In this document: piece by piece, positions 7,519 to 16,167 of the stretch | How the letters are laid out: every line of letters begins with the position of its first letter | Numbering within the stretch: the first letter of the stretch is position 1 | Assembly (NCBI RefSeq): GCF_014203275.1 | Contig: NZ_JACHIP010000008.1 | Coordinates: 1 to 64,000 of the forward strand | Direction of reading: 5' to 3' | Origin: Granulicella aggregans | GTDB taxonomy: Bacteria > Acidobacteriota > Terriglobia > Terriglobales > Acidobacteriaceae | DNA length: 64,000 nt | Position numbers and translations under genes: made by a program | Notes under the pieces: generated by a model | The model's input: only the letters and a program-made list of their open reading frames with translations | What the model was told of the DNA's origin: nothing | The model's database searches: none

Positions 7519-9765
7519 TTACGCGAGCCCTCGAGCAGCCATGATCTTGTCGGGAGTTATCGGATACTCCCGTACCCTCTTACCCGTCGCGTTATAGATG
7601 GCATTCGCAACCGCAGCCGCGGCTCCGGTGATCCCGATCTCGCCAATACCGCGCGACCCGATGGGATTGAATTTTATGTCTGGGATGTTGAGCACCGTTA
7701 CATCGATCGCCCCTATATCTGCGTTCACGGGAACGTGGTATTCGGCGAGGGATTCATTTACAACTCTGCCGTAGACCGGATCGATGTGCGCCTCCTCGTG
7801 CAATGCGAAAGAGATGCTCCAGACGATGCCGCCCACTAGCTGATTGAGTCCGGTCTTCTTGTTGAGCAAGGTTCCGATGTCATAGGTTCCGACAACTCTT
7901 CGCACCTTCACCATATGGGTATCTTTGTCGACTGCAACTTCAGCAAAGACCGCGCCCCACGAAGTCGAAGTCATGGAGTCTTTAGACTCCGACGGCTCCG
8001 CAGATCCCATAGCCTCGACAGGCTTGTTGCCGTTGCGTGCAATAAGATCCGCAAGGCTGTCCGCTTGAGAAGGATTGTTCTTGTTGAACAGCTTGCCTTC
8101 TTTGATCTCAATATCCAAGGTCTTCAGGCCGTGCAACGGTGAGGCTATATCGGCGATAGCCAGGTCGGCCAGTTTAAGCTTGAGTTGTGTGGTTGCGTCC
8201 TGGATGGCCGGCAGAACCGAAGCAGAAGACTGTGATCCGCCGGACACCGGGGCCTTTGGAAGCGTGGAATCACCTAGCTTCACCTCGACCAGGGAAGGAT
8301 CGATGCCCAGGCCTGAGGCGGCCTGCTGCGCCATGATGGTGTAAGTCCCTGTGCCTAGATCCTGAGTGCCTGATCCCACAAACATCCTGCCGCCCGGTAG
8401 CATTCGCACGACAGCCTGCGCCGCACTTCTATTCGCGGGATACGTAGCAGTTGCCATGCCATAGCCGATCAAAGCATTGCCCTCAGTCACGCTTCCGGGC
8501 GTCGCACTCCGCTTCGACCATCCGAATCGCTCGGCCGCCTGCGAGTAGCACTCGCGGAGGTGCTTGTCTGTCCATGGGCGATCGTGGCTTGGATCGTTCT
8601 CGGCATAGTTCACCAGACGAAACTGCACAGGATCCATCTTCAGCTTCTCAGCGAGCTCATCCATAGCGATCTCGAGAGCCGCCGTTCCAGGAGCTTCTCC
8701 CGGTGCCCGCATGAACGTCGAAACGCCTAGATTCACCTCCACAACCTTCTCGGTCACGGAGTTCGATTCACTCATGTAGAGGTTCTTGGTCGGTCCAGCC
8801 GAATGTTCGGTGAAGTCTTCCATCGCCGAAGCATTCATGATGACGTCGTGTTGCATCGCAAGCAGCTTTCCATCGGCACTGGCACCAAGCTTGATCTTGT
8901 TGACCGTGGATGGACGCCCTCCCACAGGCCCGAACATCTGCTCGCGTTCGAGGACCAGTTTTACGGGGCGGCCGGTCGCCTTGGCGGCCATTGCGCAGAG
9001 CGGCACATGCGACCACATCGATCCCTTCGATCCGAAGCCGCCTCCCACCACAGGATTGATAACGCGGACATAGTCGACTGGAATGTCTAGTGTCTTCGCC
9101 AGCGACATCTTCACACCGGAGATGTACTGAGTCGCGTCGTAGACGTTCAGCTTCTCGCCCTCCCACCAGGCAATCGTGGCGTGCGGTTCCATCGGGTTGT
9201 GATGCTGAATCGGAGTTACGTAGGTCTGCTCGATGACCACCGCCGATTTGGCGAAGCCCGCTTGAACATCACCACGGTGATTGCCTGCCGGCTCTTTACC
9301 CGGGTTCTTCGGCCAGCGCGCATCACCCGGTCGCTCCCTGAAACTTACCTGTGCGGGCTTGGTGACGTACTTGATCGTCAGCAGTCGAGCCGCAGCCTTC
9401 GCCTCATTCAGTGATTTTGCTACGACGACCGCGATCGGCTGTCCGTTGTAGTGAACATCCTTATCCTGAAGCAGGCTGAGATTTCGCCGCGCGGGTGGCT
9501 GTGGCGGCCCCTGCGCGAGCTTCGGAGCATTGAAGGGCGTGAGAATCGCAATGACTCCGGGCGCAAGGTCAGCCGCGTAGCGATCGACCGATGCGATCGT
9601 TCCATTTGGAATAGTTGACTGCACAATGTAGGCGTACGCGAGGTTCGCTTTGGGGAAGGGTTGCGAAAACTCCGCAGCATACTTCGCCTTCCCGGTTACC
9701 TTGGCGATGCCTTCATAACGATGATCGAGTTGCTTTGCCGGTGTAGGCGCTGTGTCAGCCATCAT
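7519..9765 (-). CDS. paoC: Molybdopterin-binding subunit of a xanthine dehydrogenase-family aldehyde oxidoreductase
   Basis: 748 residues, third gene of the operon. It begins with YEGIAKVTGKAKYAAEF, the usual start of the molybdenum subunit, and contains GGGFGSKG and the C-terminal GSRGIGEIGITG, whose Glu is the catalytic base of the family. Length fits PaoC/YagR (about 730). It has no signal peptide of its own. In PaoABC the complex is carried to the periplasm by the Tat signal of the small subunit, and the same is likely here. The ATGA overlap with the FAD subunit supports tight coupling. Substrates of the E. coli enzyme are aromatic aldehydes; the substrate here is not readable from sequence. 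Confidence 0.9.
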   Translation of the reverse strand: MMADTAPTPAKQLDHRYEGIAKVTGKAKYAAEFSQPFPKANLAYAYIVQSTIPNGTIASVDRYAADLAPGVIAILTPFNAPKLAQGPPQPPARRNLSLLQDKDVHYNGQPIAVVVAKSLNEAKAAARLLTIKYVTKPAQVSFRERPGDARWPKNPGKEPAGNHRGDVQAGFAKSAVVIEQTYVTPIQHHNPMEPHATIAWWEGEKLNVYDATQYISGVKMSLAKTLDIPVDYVRVINPVVGGGFGSKGSMWSHVPLCAMAAKATGRPVKLVLEREQMFGPVGGRPSTVNKIKLGASADGKLLAMQHDVIMNASAMEDFTEHSAGPTKNLYMSESNSVTEKVVEVNLGVSTFMRAPGEAPGTAALEIAMDELAEKLKMDPVQFRLVNYAENDPSHDRPWTDKHLRECYSQAAERFGWSKRSATPGSVTEGNALIGYGMATATYPANRSAAQAVVRMLPGGRMFVGSGTQDLGTGTYTIMAQQAASGLGIDPSLVEVKLGDSTLPKAPVSGGSQSSASVLPAIQDATTQLKLKLADLAIADIASPLHGLKTLDIEIKEGKLFNKNNPSQADSLADLIARNGNKPVEAMGSAEPSESKDSMTSTSWGAVFAEVAVDKDTHMVKVRRVVGTYDIGTLLNKKTGLNQLVGGIVWSISFALHEEAHIDPVYGRVVNESLAEYHVPVNADIGAIDVTVLNIPDIKFNPIGSRGIGEIGITGAAAAVANAIYNATGKRVREYPITPDKIMAARGLA

Positions 9766-10805
9766 GCCTGCGTCCCTTCTGACGTACCCTGCGTCTCGCT
9801 AGTACCCAAGGAGGCGAGCGTCAACGCGCGCACCACCCCTTGTTTGGCCATCTCAATCTTGAACGTGTTGTGCTCATAACCCTTTGCATCACGAAGCATG
9901 ATCTCCGCCGCCCGTCGAAATACTTCGGGCGAAGTTGCTTTACCCGCAAGAGCCTTCTCAGCTTCCAAATTGCGCCACGGCTTATGCGCTACGCCGCCCA
10001 GCGCTAGGCCAGCGGACTTGATCGTATCGCCGTCCATCTCAAGACCAGCCGCCACGGAGATCAGCGCGAACGCATAACTGTTACGGTCGCGCGCCTTCAG
10101 GTAGTAGGCGTTTTTCGCGAATTTCGCAGGCGGCAGAGTGACGGCGATGATCAGCTCATCCGGCCTGAGTGCCGTCTCAATCCATGGAGTCGCACCCGGC
10201 AGCTTGTGAAAGTCGGCGAAAGAGATGGTTCGCTTACCCTTGGGCCCCTCGACTTCAATCTTTGCGCCGAGAGCCGCCATGGCGACATTCATATCCGAGG
10301 GATTCGTCGCGATGCAGCTTTCGCCGCTCGTCGATCCTTTGTCGGTTTGCCCCAGGACCGCGTGAATCCGGTTATACCCCTTGATTGCAGCGCATCCCGA
10401 TCCCGGCGCACGCTTGTTGCAGGCCGGAAAGTTCACGTCAGTGAAGTAGTAGCATCGCGTCCGCTGCATCAGATTCCCGCCAGTTGTGGCCATGTTGCGC
10501 AACTGCGGCGAAGCGCCGCTAAGAAGCGCCTGCGAGAGCAGGGGATACTGCGTCTTGATCAGCGGATGATCGGCAAGATCGGAGTTCCGAACCAGAGCAT
10601 CAATGATTACGCCGCCATCAGGATTCGCGACTACCTGCTTCAACTCGAGGTGGTTGATGTCAACCAGTGTGGATGGCGATTCAATCCCATACTTCATCAG
10701 GTCGACGAGGTTCGTTCCGCCTGCCAGAAACTTCGCACCTTTCGCCGCTCCAGCATGGATTGCGCCTTCGGGAGCAGACGCACGTTCGTAGTTGAATGAC
10801 TTCAT
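9762..10805 (-). CDS. paoB: FAD-binding subunit of the aldehyde oxidoreductase, with an extra Cys-rich loop
   Basis: 347 residues from the ATG at 10805 (MKSFNYERA). Upstream codons in the same frame overlap the 2Fe-2S gene and are not family-like. FAD-binding motif AKFLAGGTNLVDLMKYG is followed by TTGGNLMQRTRCYYF and a Cys-rich insertion (CNKRAPGSGCAAIKG ... ESCIATNPSDM). That insertion matches the region that holds an additional [4Fe-4S] cluster in PaoB. This points to the PaoABC branch rather than xanthine dehydrogenase. Overlaps both neighbours by 4 bases. Confidence 0.9.
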   Translation of the reverse strand: MKSFNYERASAPEGAIHAGAAKGAKFLAGGTNLVDLMKYGIESPSTLVDINHLELKQVVANPDGGVIIDALVRNSDLADHPLIKTQYPLLSQALLSGASPQLRNMATTGGNLMQRTRCYYFTDVNFPACNKRAPGSGCAAIKGYNRIHAVLGQTDKGSTSGESCIATNPSDMNVAMAALGAKIEVEGPKGKRTISFADFHKLPGATPWIETALRPDELIIAVTLPPAKFAKNAYYLKARDRNSYAFALISVAAGLEMDGDTIKSAGLALGGVAHKPWRNLEAEKALAGKATSPEVFRRAAEIMLRDAKGYEHNTFKIEMAKQGVVRALTLASLGTSETQGTSEGTQA

Positions 10806-11521
10806 GCGGACGCTCCTACTACTGCGCGAACCGCAGCCACGATGTTGGGATAAGCTCCGCAGCGACAGATGTTGCCGCTCATGCGCTCCTTGATCTCGTC
10901 GTCCGTCATCTCTGGATGGTCGGACTTGCCGGTGTGCAGGCTCACAATGGAGAGCGCTCCCCGCTTGTGCTCTTCGATCGCTCCGACCGCCGAGCAAATC
11001 TGGCCCGGCGTGCAATATCCGCACTGGTAGCCGTCGTGTTCAAGAAACGCAGCCTGCATGGGATGGAGATCGCTGATCTCTTTAGGGTCGGCGTTCTTCG
11101 CCAACCCCTCGATTGTGGTGATCTCGGAACCTTCTGCGGCAAACGCCAGCGTCAGACAGGAATTCACCCGCCGTCCGTCGAGCAAGACGGTGCATGCCCC
11201 GCACTGCCCGTGGTCGCAGCCCTTCTTGCTGCCCGTTAGATCCATAGACTCGCGCAGAGCGTCGAGCAGGGAAGTACGTGGGTCAAGCGACAAACTCGCT
11301 GACTTTCCATTGACCTTCAAGGTGATCGCCTGAGTCTTCGACCCCGGCGTCTCTGCAGTCGAGACGCCCGGTAGTCCCGTAGCTATTCCGGCAGAGATCA
11401 CACTCGCCGTCTGCATGAATCGGCGGCGACTCAGTTCAAAGTGCAATCCGCTCTTTTCAAGCTCTTTTTCTTCCTGTCCAAACTCTTCGCCATCAGGCTC
11501 ACTACAGAAAGGAACACTCAT
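10802..11521 (-). CDS. paoA: 2Fe-2S subunit of the aldehyde oxidoreductase, Tat-exported
   Basis: About 239 residues from the ATG at 11521 (MSVPFCSEP); an ATG at 11542 is also possible. A twin-arginine signal (SRRRFMQTASVISAGIATG) is followed by a plant-type ferredoxin domain with GCDHGQCGACTVLLDGRRVNSC. The helical second 2Fe-2S domain carries CGYCTPGQI and GNICRCGAYPNI. All eight cluster cysteines are visible. As in E. coli PaoA, the Tat signal sits on this subunit and would export the whole assembled heterotrimer. First gene of the three-gene operon. Confidence 0.92.
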   Translation of the reverse strand: MSVPFCSEPDGEEFGQEEKELEKSGLHFELSRRRFMQTASVISAGIATGLPGVSTAETPGSKTQAITLKVNGKSASLSLDPRTSLLDALRESMDLTGSKKGCDHGQCGACTVLLDGRRVNSCLTLAFAAEGSEITTIEGLAKNADPKEISDLHPMQAAFLEHDGYQCGYCTPGQICSAVGAIEEHKRGALSIVSLHTGKSDHPEMTDDEIKERMSGNICRCGAYPNIVAAVRAVVGASA

Positions 11522-11566
11522 CTCTGAACCCCACTCGACCATTAACAGCGTCTGTATCTGCTTAGC

Positions 11567-12232
11567 TCAAGTAGACGATCCCAAAACGACAAAGGATGCT
11601 TTCTGCTCACTAATCCAGTCGGCAATTCGCAACCGGATTCGAGCAACAATCCCTTCTCGATTCTCGGGCCAATCCCTGCCATAATTCGATGACCATTGGG
11701 GCTCCGTAACCGCGCGTCGAAGCTGTCTCCACTCGTACCCGATGTCTCCTCTCATCACGAATGCCAAATAGGCGACGATCAGCCAAGCCGCGACACCATA
11801 GAGTAACGGTTCATTGACGAGTCGACGGAAACTTTCGCCGTCATAAAAATCTTCACGCAGGAGCTTTTCGACCTCGGTGGAATCCACGCTTTCCACTGCG
11901 GTTCTTTCTATGCCCTTCCATCCTTGTTCAAGAGCAAAAGACGAGAGTTCCAAAGGGAGTTCACTCTCGCTTCCCTCGGTGACATCGGGGGCGAACAACC
12001 ACTGTCTCTTACGCCCGGGAGCCGTTTCCAAGAGCCAGCGGATTTGAGTCTTGGCATCAGGCTGATTTGCGTGTTCGGAACTGTGCCAATATGCGATCAG
12101 ATAATACCGTTTTAGTGGCGGAACTTCCCACCGTAACCAAGCCCAGAAGCCCAGTAATGGGAGGCATAGAAGGAGTACCAGGATCAGCGTGATCCGCCAG
12201 GGAAAGGCAAACCGAATGCGGGAGAGTTTCAT
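11567..12232 (-). CDS. Membrane protein resembling the N-terminal part of a type IV coupling protein
   Basis: 221 residues. Transmembrane segments lie at about 12-30 and 148-166, separated by a roughly 115-residue soluble loop. After the second segment comes a short cytoplasmic tail (DIGYEWRQLRRAV). This topology and its position directly after a MobC-like gene resemble the N-terminal membrane module of TraD/VirD4-type coupling proteins. The P-loop ATPase domain expected downstream is absent because the frame stops at 11567. It is probably a truncated remnant, or a small membrane protein of unknown role. Overlaps the preceding gene by one base (TAATG). Confidence 0.5.
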   Translation of the reverse strand: MKLSRIRFAFPWRITLILVLLLCLPLLGFWAWLRWEVPPLKRYYLIAYWHSSEHANQPDAKTQIRWLLETAPGRKRQWLFAPDVTEGSESELPLELSSFALEQGWKGIERTAVESVDSTEVEKLLREDFYDGESFRRLVNEPLLYGVAAWLIVAYLAFVMRGDIGYEWRQLRRAVTEPQWSSNYGRDWPENREGIVARIRLRIADWISEQKASFVVLGSST

Positions 12233-12657
12233 TACGGCTTGTCCGTGGTTTTGGGACTGTTCCGGTGACGCCTTTGCGCCATGTAATCCTGTGCCCTCTG
12301 CTCCTTAATGGAGTCCGAATAGGCTGACATCTTGCGTAGATCGTCGGTCGTTAGTGGACCTTCCGACGCCTTGGCGAACAGATTCAGCATGAGCGAGCGC
12401 ATCCCCATGATCTCAGCCAGTAGGATCGGATCCGTTTGCTCCGCTGCACCAGAACTCGCACGGGCGTGCGCAAGCGCCGCCTCGCGTAGCCATTCCGCCA
12501 CCTTCTTACCGGCGTCGGCGGCCGCTGCCTCAACCGCACCGAACTCCGCGTCGGTGAGGCGGGTGGCAATGGATCGGGCACTGGACGTCTCGTTTATCGA
12601 GACCGTAGATGCCGACGGCGTAGCAGTTTCTCGCGGCTTGTCGTTAGCGGAGGCCAT
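12232..12657 (-). CDS. Plasmid mobilisation accessory protein, MobC/ribbon-helix-helix type
   Basis: About 141 residues from the ATG at 12657, which has an AGGTGG-type ribosome binding site; the longer open frame is not needed. The segment TRLTDAEFGAVEAAAADAGK plus KVAEWLREAALAHA is the pattern of ribbon-helix-helix proteins that assist relaxases. These proteins act at oriT with a relaxase, but no relaxase gene is seen here. Together with the truncated coupling-protein-like gene it suggests a decayed mobilisable element. Confidence 0.6.
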   Translation of the reverse strand: MASANDKPRETATPSASTVSINETSSARSIATRLTDAEFGAVEAAAADAGKKVAEWLREAALAHARASSGAAEQTDPILLAEIMGMRSLMLNLFAKASEGPLTTDDLRKMSAYSDSIKEQRAQDYMAQRRHRNSPKTTDKP

Positions 12658-13448
12658 TCGATTTGCCACCTGGAACAGGTAGTCCCTTGATGCGCTTGGA
12701 TGCTTCCACGGCGTTACCGGTTTCTGCAAACCGTCGCCGCTTGTACGAATGTTGTCCCCCAGCACCTACGTTTACAGCCGGAAACGAAAAAACTCAAGTA
12801 ATTGAAAGCACACACGTTATCAATCGTGAACTTTGGGTAGCTTTGCAGTTCCCTATTGGGGATGACGTGTCAGCTTATACCCGCTCCAAAGCAGCGAACT
12901 TCTTTGATAACGGATGTCACACATCGCTACGTAACTTTGCTTCAGCGCCGATCCTTGAGGCACTAGCAAATCGGTTTCCCGTTTTTCCAGTTTCAGTGCG
13001 GCTCAAAGAAACGAATCACGAGGTATCTCGATAACCTGTGCGGGTGATACAGGCTGAATAGGTGACTCTGTTCATCGGGCGACTCGAATCCCTGCAATCC
13101 GTAACTTAGGAGTGGTCAATAACCGAGGTCTCGATTGAGCTTATGTTTTTTTGAGTTAATAAACAGTGTGCTGTACTGCTCAGATTAAAGAGGCTCGTAA
13201 TGCGAGTGTCGAGGTAATGACCTTGGCAGAGTCTGTCAGCAGGCCTACAGATTAGCTGTCAAGCGCACATTCCGAAGCCGACAGTGACGCTAGGGTGAGA
13301 CATTGAAGGGGACAAGCCTCACTCCTCCATCTTCCATGGCGAGCTCTCATCGGCGTAATGGCAGCGGTACGAACGGATGCACTTCTTTTGGATCGTAATT
13401 GGCAAAGCTCCAAGCGCCGCACATGTGCAAGTCAGAAGGATCTTCCAA
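12658..13448. other. Long intergenic region, no gene recognised
   Basis: About 790 bases. It contains the promoter side of the MobC-like gene and, at 13167-13182, a 16-base site related to the dyad described under the Crp/Fnr regulator. The AT-rich stretch near 13141-13165 could be a promoter. An open plus-strand frame from 12663 to 13034 overlaps the MobC-like start and shows no family features. Confidence 0.4.
13167..13182 (+). promoter_or_regulatory. Possible Crp/Fnr-type site (weak)
   Basis: TGTGCTGTACTGCTCA, 12 of 16 bases identical to the site at 18977-18992. It lies about 500 bases before the first usp gene and about 270 before the small secreted-protein relic. Distance and mismatches make this the weakest or second weakest member of the set. 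Confidence 0.3.
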
Positions 13449-13636
13449 ATGAGAACGAATACCTCGATTACCGTTTCAATAATCATCGTCAGCTAGGCGG
13501 GCTCGCGGGTCTCACCTCTCTAACGATGGGAATTGGTCAAGACAAGGCGCTTGCAGCGACGAATAACCAGTCACAGATGAACCTAGCCCCGGAGACACCA
13601 GCAGCGAATGGCATGATGCCAAACGGCCAGATCTGA
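13449..13636 (+). pseudogene. Possible small secreted protein with a frame break
   Basis: From the ATG at 13449 the frame reads MRTNTSITVSIIIVS and stops at about 13494. The overlapping frame continues LGGLAGLTSLTMGIGQDKAL and ends at 13636. Joined, the two parts would give a good signal peptide followed by a short Asn/Gln/Pro-rich mature part. I infer a one-base frameshift in a small exported protein gene. It could equally be chance, since the mature part has no recognisable family. Confidence 0.3.
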
Positions 13637-13684
13637 GCCGAATCGAAGTCCAACCGATGTTGAACGCAAGCCAGGAGTGCACCC

Positions 13685-14356
13685 GTGTCGAATACTCACA
13701 AAGCGGCATTTTCAGCCACCAAGATTCTGTTGCCAATCGATTTCACCGCATCTTCCGAGGCTGCCTTGGAAGCCGCTACAGGCCTCGCTGAGCAATTCCA
13801 TGCAGGCATTCACCTTGTCCACATCATTCCCGAAATCCCTGACTTTAATGGCTCGGATTTCTTCCCTGAGACTTCGGTGCTACAGGAACGCAGGGAGGTG
13901 ATCGAGGAGAAGCTTAATGCGCGTAGAGAACAATTGATGCTCAAGAATATTCCTATATCCTTCAGTGTCGAGACAGGCAATGATATTGTAGGGAGCTTGA
14001 TGCGCGTTATCAAAAGTGAGAAAGCAGACCTGCTCGTGATCTCGACCCATGGCTTATCTGGCTGGCGCCCATTGATCCTAGGATCAATCGCGGAGCAACT
14101 GATCAAGCAAGTCAACTGCACTCTGCTTCTATTGCAATCTGGCCGTGGCGAATCCATTGTCGAAGAACCCGCAATACAAGTCTGGGAAGACTCTTTTGTT
14201 CCTCATGTTGTAGCGAAGGGACGTTTGGGGGCGGCCACTCCTGAAGTCGAGACGGCATCGCAGAGGCGACTCGATCGAGTCGCAGACGATATGGCTGAGC
14301 AAGGTGGAAAAGCCGAACAAGCCTACGACGAAGCGCACTCAATCTTCACAAAGTAG
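13685..14356 (+). CDS. Universal stress protein (UspA family)
   Basis: 223 residues from a GTG at 13685 preceded by AGGAG at a good distance. One Usp domain: KILLPIDFTASSEAALEAA at the N-terminus and STHGLSGWRPLILGSIAEQL at the nucleotide-binding loop, ending in a TLLLL strand. A tail of about 70 residues beyond the fold (SFVPHVVAKGRLG...) is longer than usual and polar. Usp proteins bind ATP or act as stress-survival factors, often under oxygen limitation. The neighbour at 14388 may be cotranscribed. Confidence 0.9.
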   Translation: MSNTHKAAFSATKILLPIDFTASSEAALEAATGLAEQFHAGIHLVHIIPEIPDFNGSDFFPETSVLQERREVIEEKLNARREQLMLKNIPISFSVETGNDIVGSLMRVIKSEKADLLVISTHGLSGWRPLILGSIAEQLIKQVNCTLLLLQSGRGESIVEEPAIQVWEDSFVPHVVAKGRLGAATPEVETASQRRLDRVADDMAEQGGKAEQAYDEAHSIFTK

Positions 14357-14387
14357 ATCGCGCTGTGACAGAAGATGAGGTCTAAAG

Positions 14388-14480
14388 ATGACGGGCGATC
14401 ATGTCCTGATGGTCACTTGCCTCTCGACCATTTTCGTAGCACTCGTCTTTGTTAAGGCTCACAAGTCAAAGCTGCGCTAA
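14388..14480 (+). CDS. Tiny single-pass membrane protein (30 aa)
   Basis: ATG at 14388 encodes MTGDHVLMVTCLSTIFVALV followed by FVKAHKSKLR and a TAA. It has one hydrophobic helix (about residues 6-22) and a positively charged tail, hence a predicted inner-membrane protein with its C-terminus inside. It is too short for usual gene calling. It sits 31 bases after the usp gene. Function unknown. Confidence 0.5.
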   Translation: MTGDHVLMVTCLSTIFVALVFVKAHKSKLR

Positions 14481-14517
14481 CGACCTCGACAGCCGAACCG
14501 CTCAGGACGGAGGATCA

Positions 14518-15075
14518 GTGCAACTTCAGAGAACTAGCACGAAGAATTACGCATTGCTTCCTCCGGGCATTCTGATCGTGGATCCGAATCCGATTTCGCT
14601 AGCTGCGCGGGCGAGCCTGCTTCAAGCTGCCGACGGCTATTCTGCCGCGACGGGTGAGGCTGACACGGGTGGCTTCCTCGAAGACACGAGCGTAAAAGTC
14701 GCCATACTCAGCGAGAGCCTTGGGCAGGCGGCGGCGGAAGGTTGGGCCCTCAAGATTCGTATGAGTTGGCCCAATGCACGGATTCTGATCCTTGGCGCGG
14801 CGGAGATGATTCTAAAAGACTCGCTTTTTGACGAGTTAATCGATCACCGTTGCCGCCCTGAGCAATTGCTGGATGCTCTATTTCGGCTTAGGCGAAATAG
14901 GCGGGGCCCGCAAGATGTTCAGCAAGGAAGGCTTGGATCCGACTCCGCGAGCCTTGCGAGATTGCGATTCGTGTCGCCGAAGGGACTCTTGACAGAGAGC
15001 GACCCATCGAAGCGCGCGAAAGTGAGCTCAGAGGACGAAAGAGACGTGCCGGGAGACGAGCATCTCTACACATAG
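14518..15075 (+). CDS. Degenerate receiver-like protein
   Basis: GTG start at 14518 preceded by CGGAGGA; the upstream ATG at 14449 overlaps the small membrane protein. The first 125 residues follow the alternating pattern of a receiver domain (GILIVDPNPISLAARASLLQ, then RILILGAAE and a final helix CRPEQLLDALFRL). The phospho-acceptor Asp is missing: the expected strand is VAILSESLG. A polar, probably disordered tail follows. It may be a pseudo-receiver binding another regulator. Family assignment is from fold pattern only. Confidence 0.55.
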   Translation: MQLQRTSTKNYALLPPGILIVDPNPISLAARASLLQAADGYSAATGEADTGGFLEDTSVKVAILSESLGQAAAEGWALKIRMSWPNARILILGAAEMILKDSLFDELIDHRCRPEQLLDALFRLRRNRRGPQDVQQGRLGSDSASLARLRFVSPKGLLTESDPSKRAKVSSEDERDVPGDEHLYT

Positions 15076-15145
15076 ATATGGGACAGAGGTTACATCAATT
15101 GGCGTTCCGGGATCTACCGGAACGGCGCATGAGACGAGGCTTCAG

Positions 15146-16138
15146 ATGGATGTGACAAGGTCGAGACGCAATTTCATCGGCACAAATTTGGCCTGTCTGA
15201 TGATTGCGGTTATTGGCAGCCGATCCATGCGGGCGCAGGAGTTGAGTCCTCTCGGTTCAGATTTAGCAAGCGATATACAAGCTTTGAAGCCTGGCCAATT
15301 CATCTGGACGCCAGAGATCGCTCCAAGTGGGCCGGTATTGGCCGTAATCAGTCTAGCTGTGCAGCGTTGCTACGTTTACCGCAATGGCGTTCTGATTGGC
15401 GTAACCACGGTCTCTACCGGCAGGCCAGGTCGTGAGACGCCGACCGGGGTATTTACTGTTTTGCAAAAGCAGGTCCGCCACAAGTCCAACCTCTATGACT
15501 CGGCCCCGATGCCCTACATGGAGCGACTGACGTGGTCGGGGGTAGCGATGCACGCGGGAAATCTTCCGGGCTATCCAACGTCCCACGGATGCATTCATAT
15601 GCCAATGACATTTGCAAAGCTCCTGTATGGCATGACGACGCGCGGCATGACGGTTGTAATAACGGACCTCGACGAGGTTCCGCGATTGGCTCCGACTCCG
15701 GACCTGTTGCAGGGCGAGGCGGCGACGAAGGCTGAGGACGCGGGTGGAGCGATCTGGGAACCACAGAAGGCCGTGTCAGGGCCGGTATCTCTGATCCTGA
15801 GTGGCGCGGACAAGAGACTGGTTGTCCTGCGAAATGGAGTGCTTATCGGGTCGACGCCAGTGAGCGTATCTGGACCCGTGGTCGAGACGACGGCGTACAG
15901 CCTTTCTAAGGTGGATGAGCAGGGATTCCACTGGATGCAGCTGCCCCTACCAGGGCAAAGCTGGGCGGGGAGCCGGGAGCTGCCGCTCACGGAGCGTGCG
16001 AGGGTGAAGATGCCCGATGCGTTTCGAAGTGCTTTGGATGAGATTCTGACGCCGGGTGCGACCCTGGTGGTTACTGCCGATTCGCTGCTCGCGAGCGGCA
16101 CGGGAAAGAGCGTTACGGTGATTGAAGCTGGCCCCTGA
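15146..16138 (+). CDS. L,D-transpeptidase (YkuD fold) with an internal repeat
   Basis: 330 residues. An N-terminal export signal with a twin-arginine-like start (RSRRNFIGTNLACLMIAVIG). The YkuD catalytic domain spans about 60-172, with His136 in AMHAG and the nucleophile Cys149 in SHGCIHMP. Such enzymes make 3-3 cross-links in peptidoglycan or attach proteins to it. The C-terminal third repeats the opening strands of the YkuD domain: residues 61-92 and 211-243 align, sharing RNGVLIG 150 residues apart, but the second copy has no catalytic Cys. The gene is followed convergently by the ferritin-VIT1 gene. Confidence 0.88.
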   Translation: MDVTRSRRNFIGTNLACLMIAVIGSRSMRAQELSPLGSDLASDIQALKPGQFIWTPEIAPSGPVLAVISLAVQRCYVYRNGVLIGVTTVSTGRPGRETPTGVFTVLQKQVRHKSNLYDSAPMPYMERLTWSGVAMHAGNLPGYPTSHGCIHMPMTFAKLLYGMTTRGMTVVITDLDEVPRLAPTPDLLQGEAATKAEDAGGAIWEPQKAVSGPVSLILSGADKRLVVLRNGVLIGSTPVSVSGPVVETTAYSLSKVDEQGFHWMQLPLPGQSWAGSRELPLTERARVKMPDAFRSALDEILTPGATLVVTADSLLASGTGKSVTVIEAGP

Positions 16139-16167
16139 CGGGGTCTCGAATGATCGCCTAAGAGGTA

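Noticed and set aside
12663..13034. Plus-strand open frame of 123 codons overlapping the MobC-like start
   Set aside because: Antisense to a better-supported gene, with no family features.
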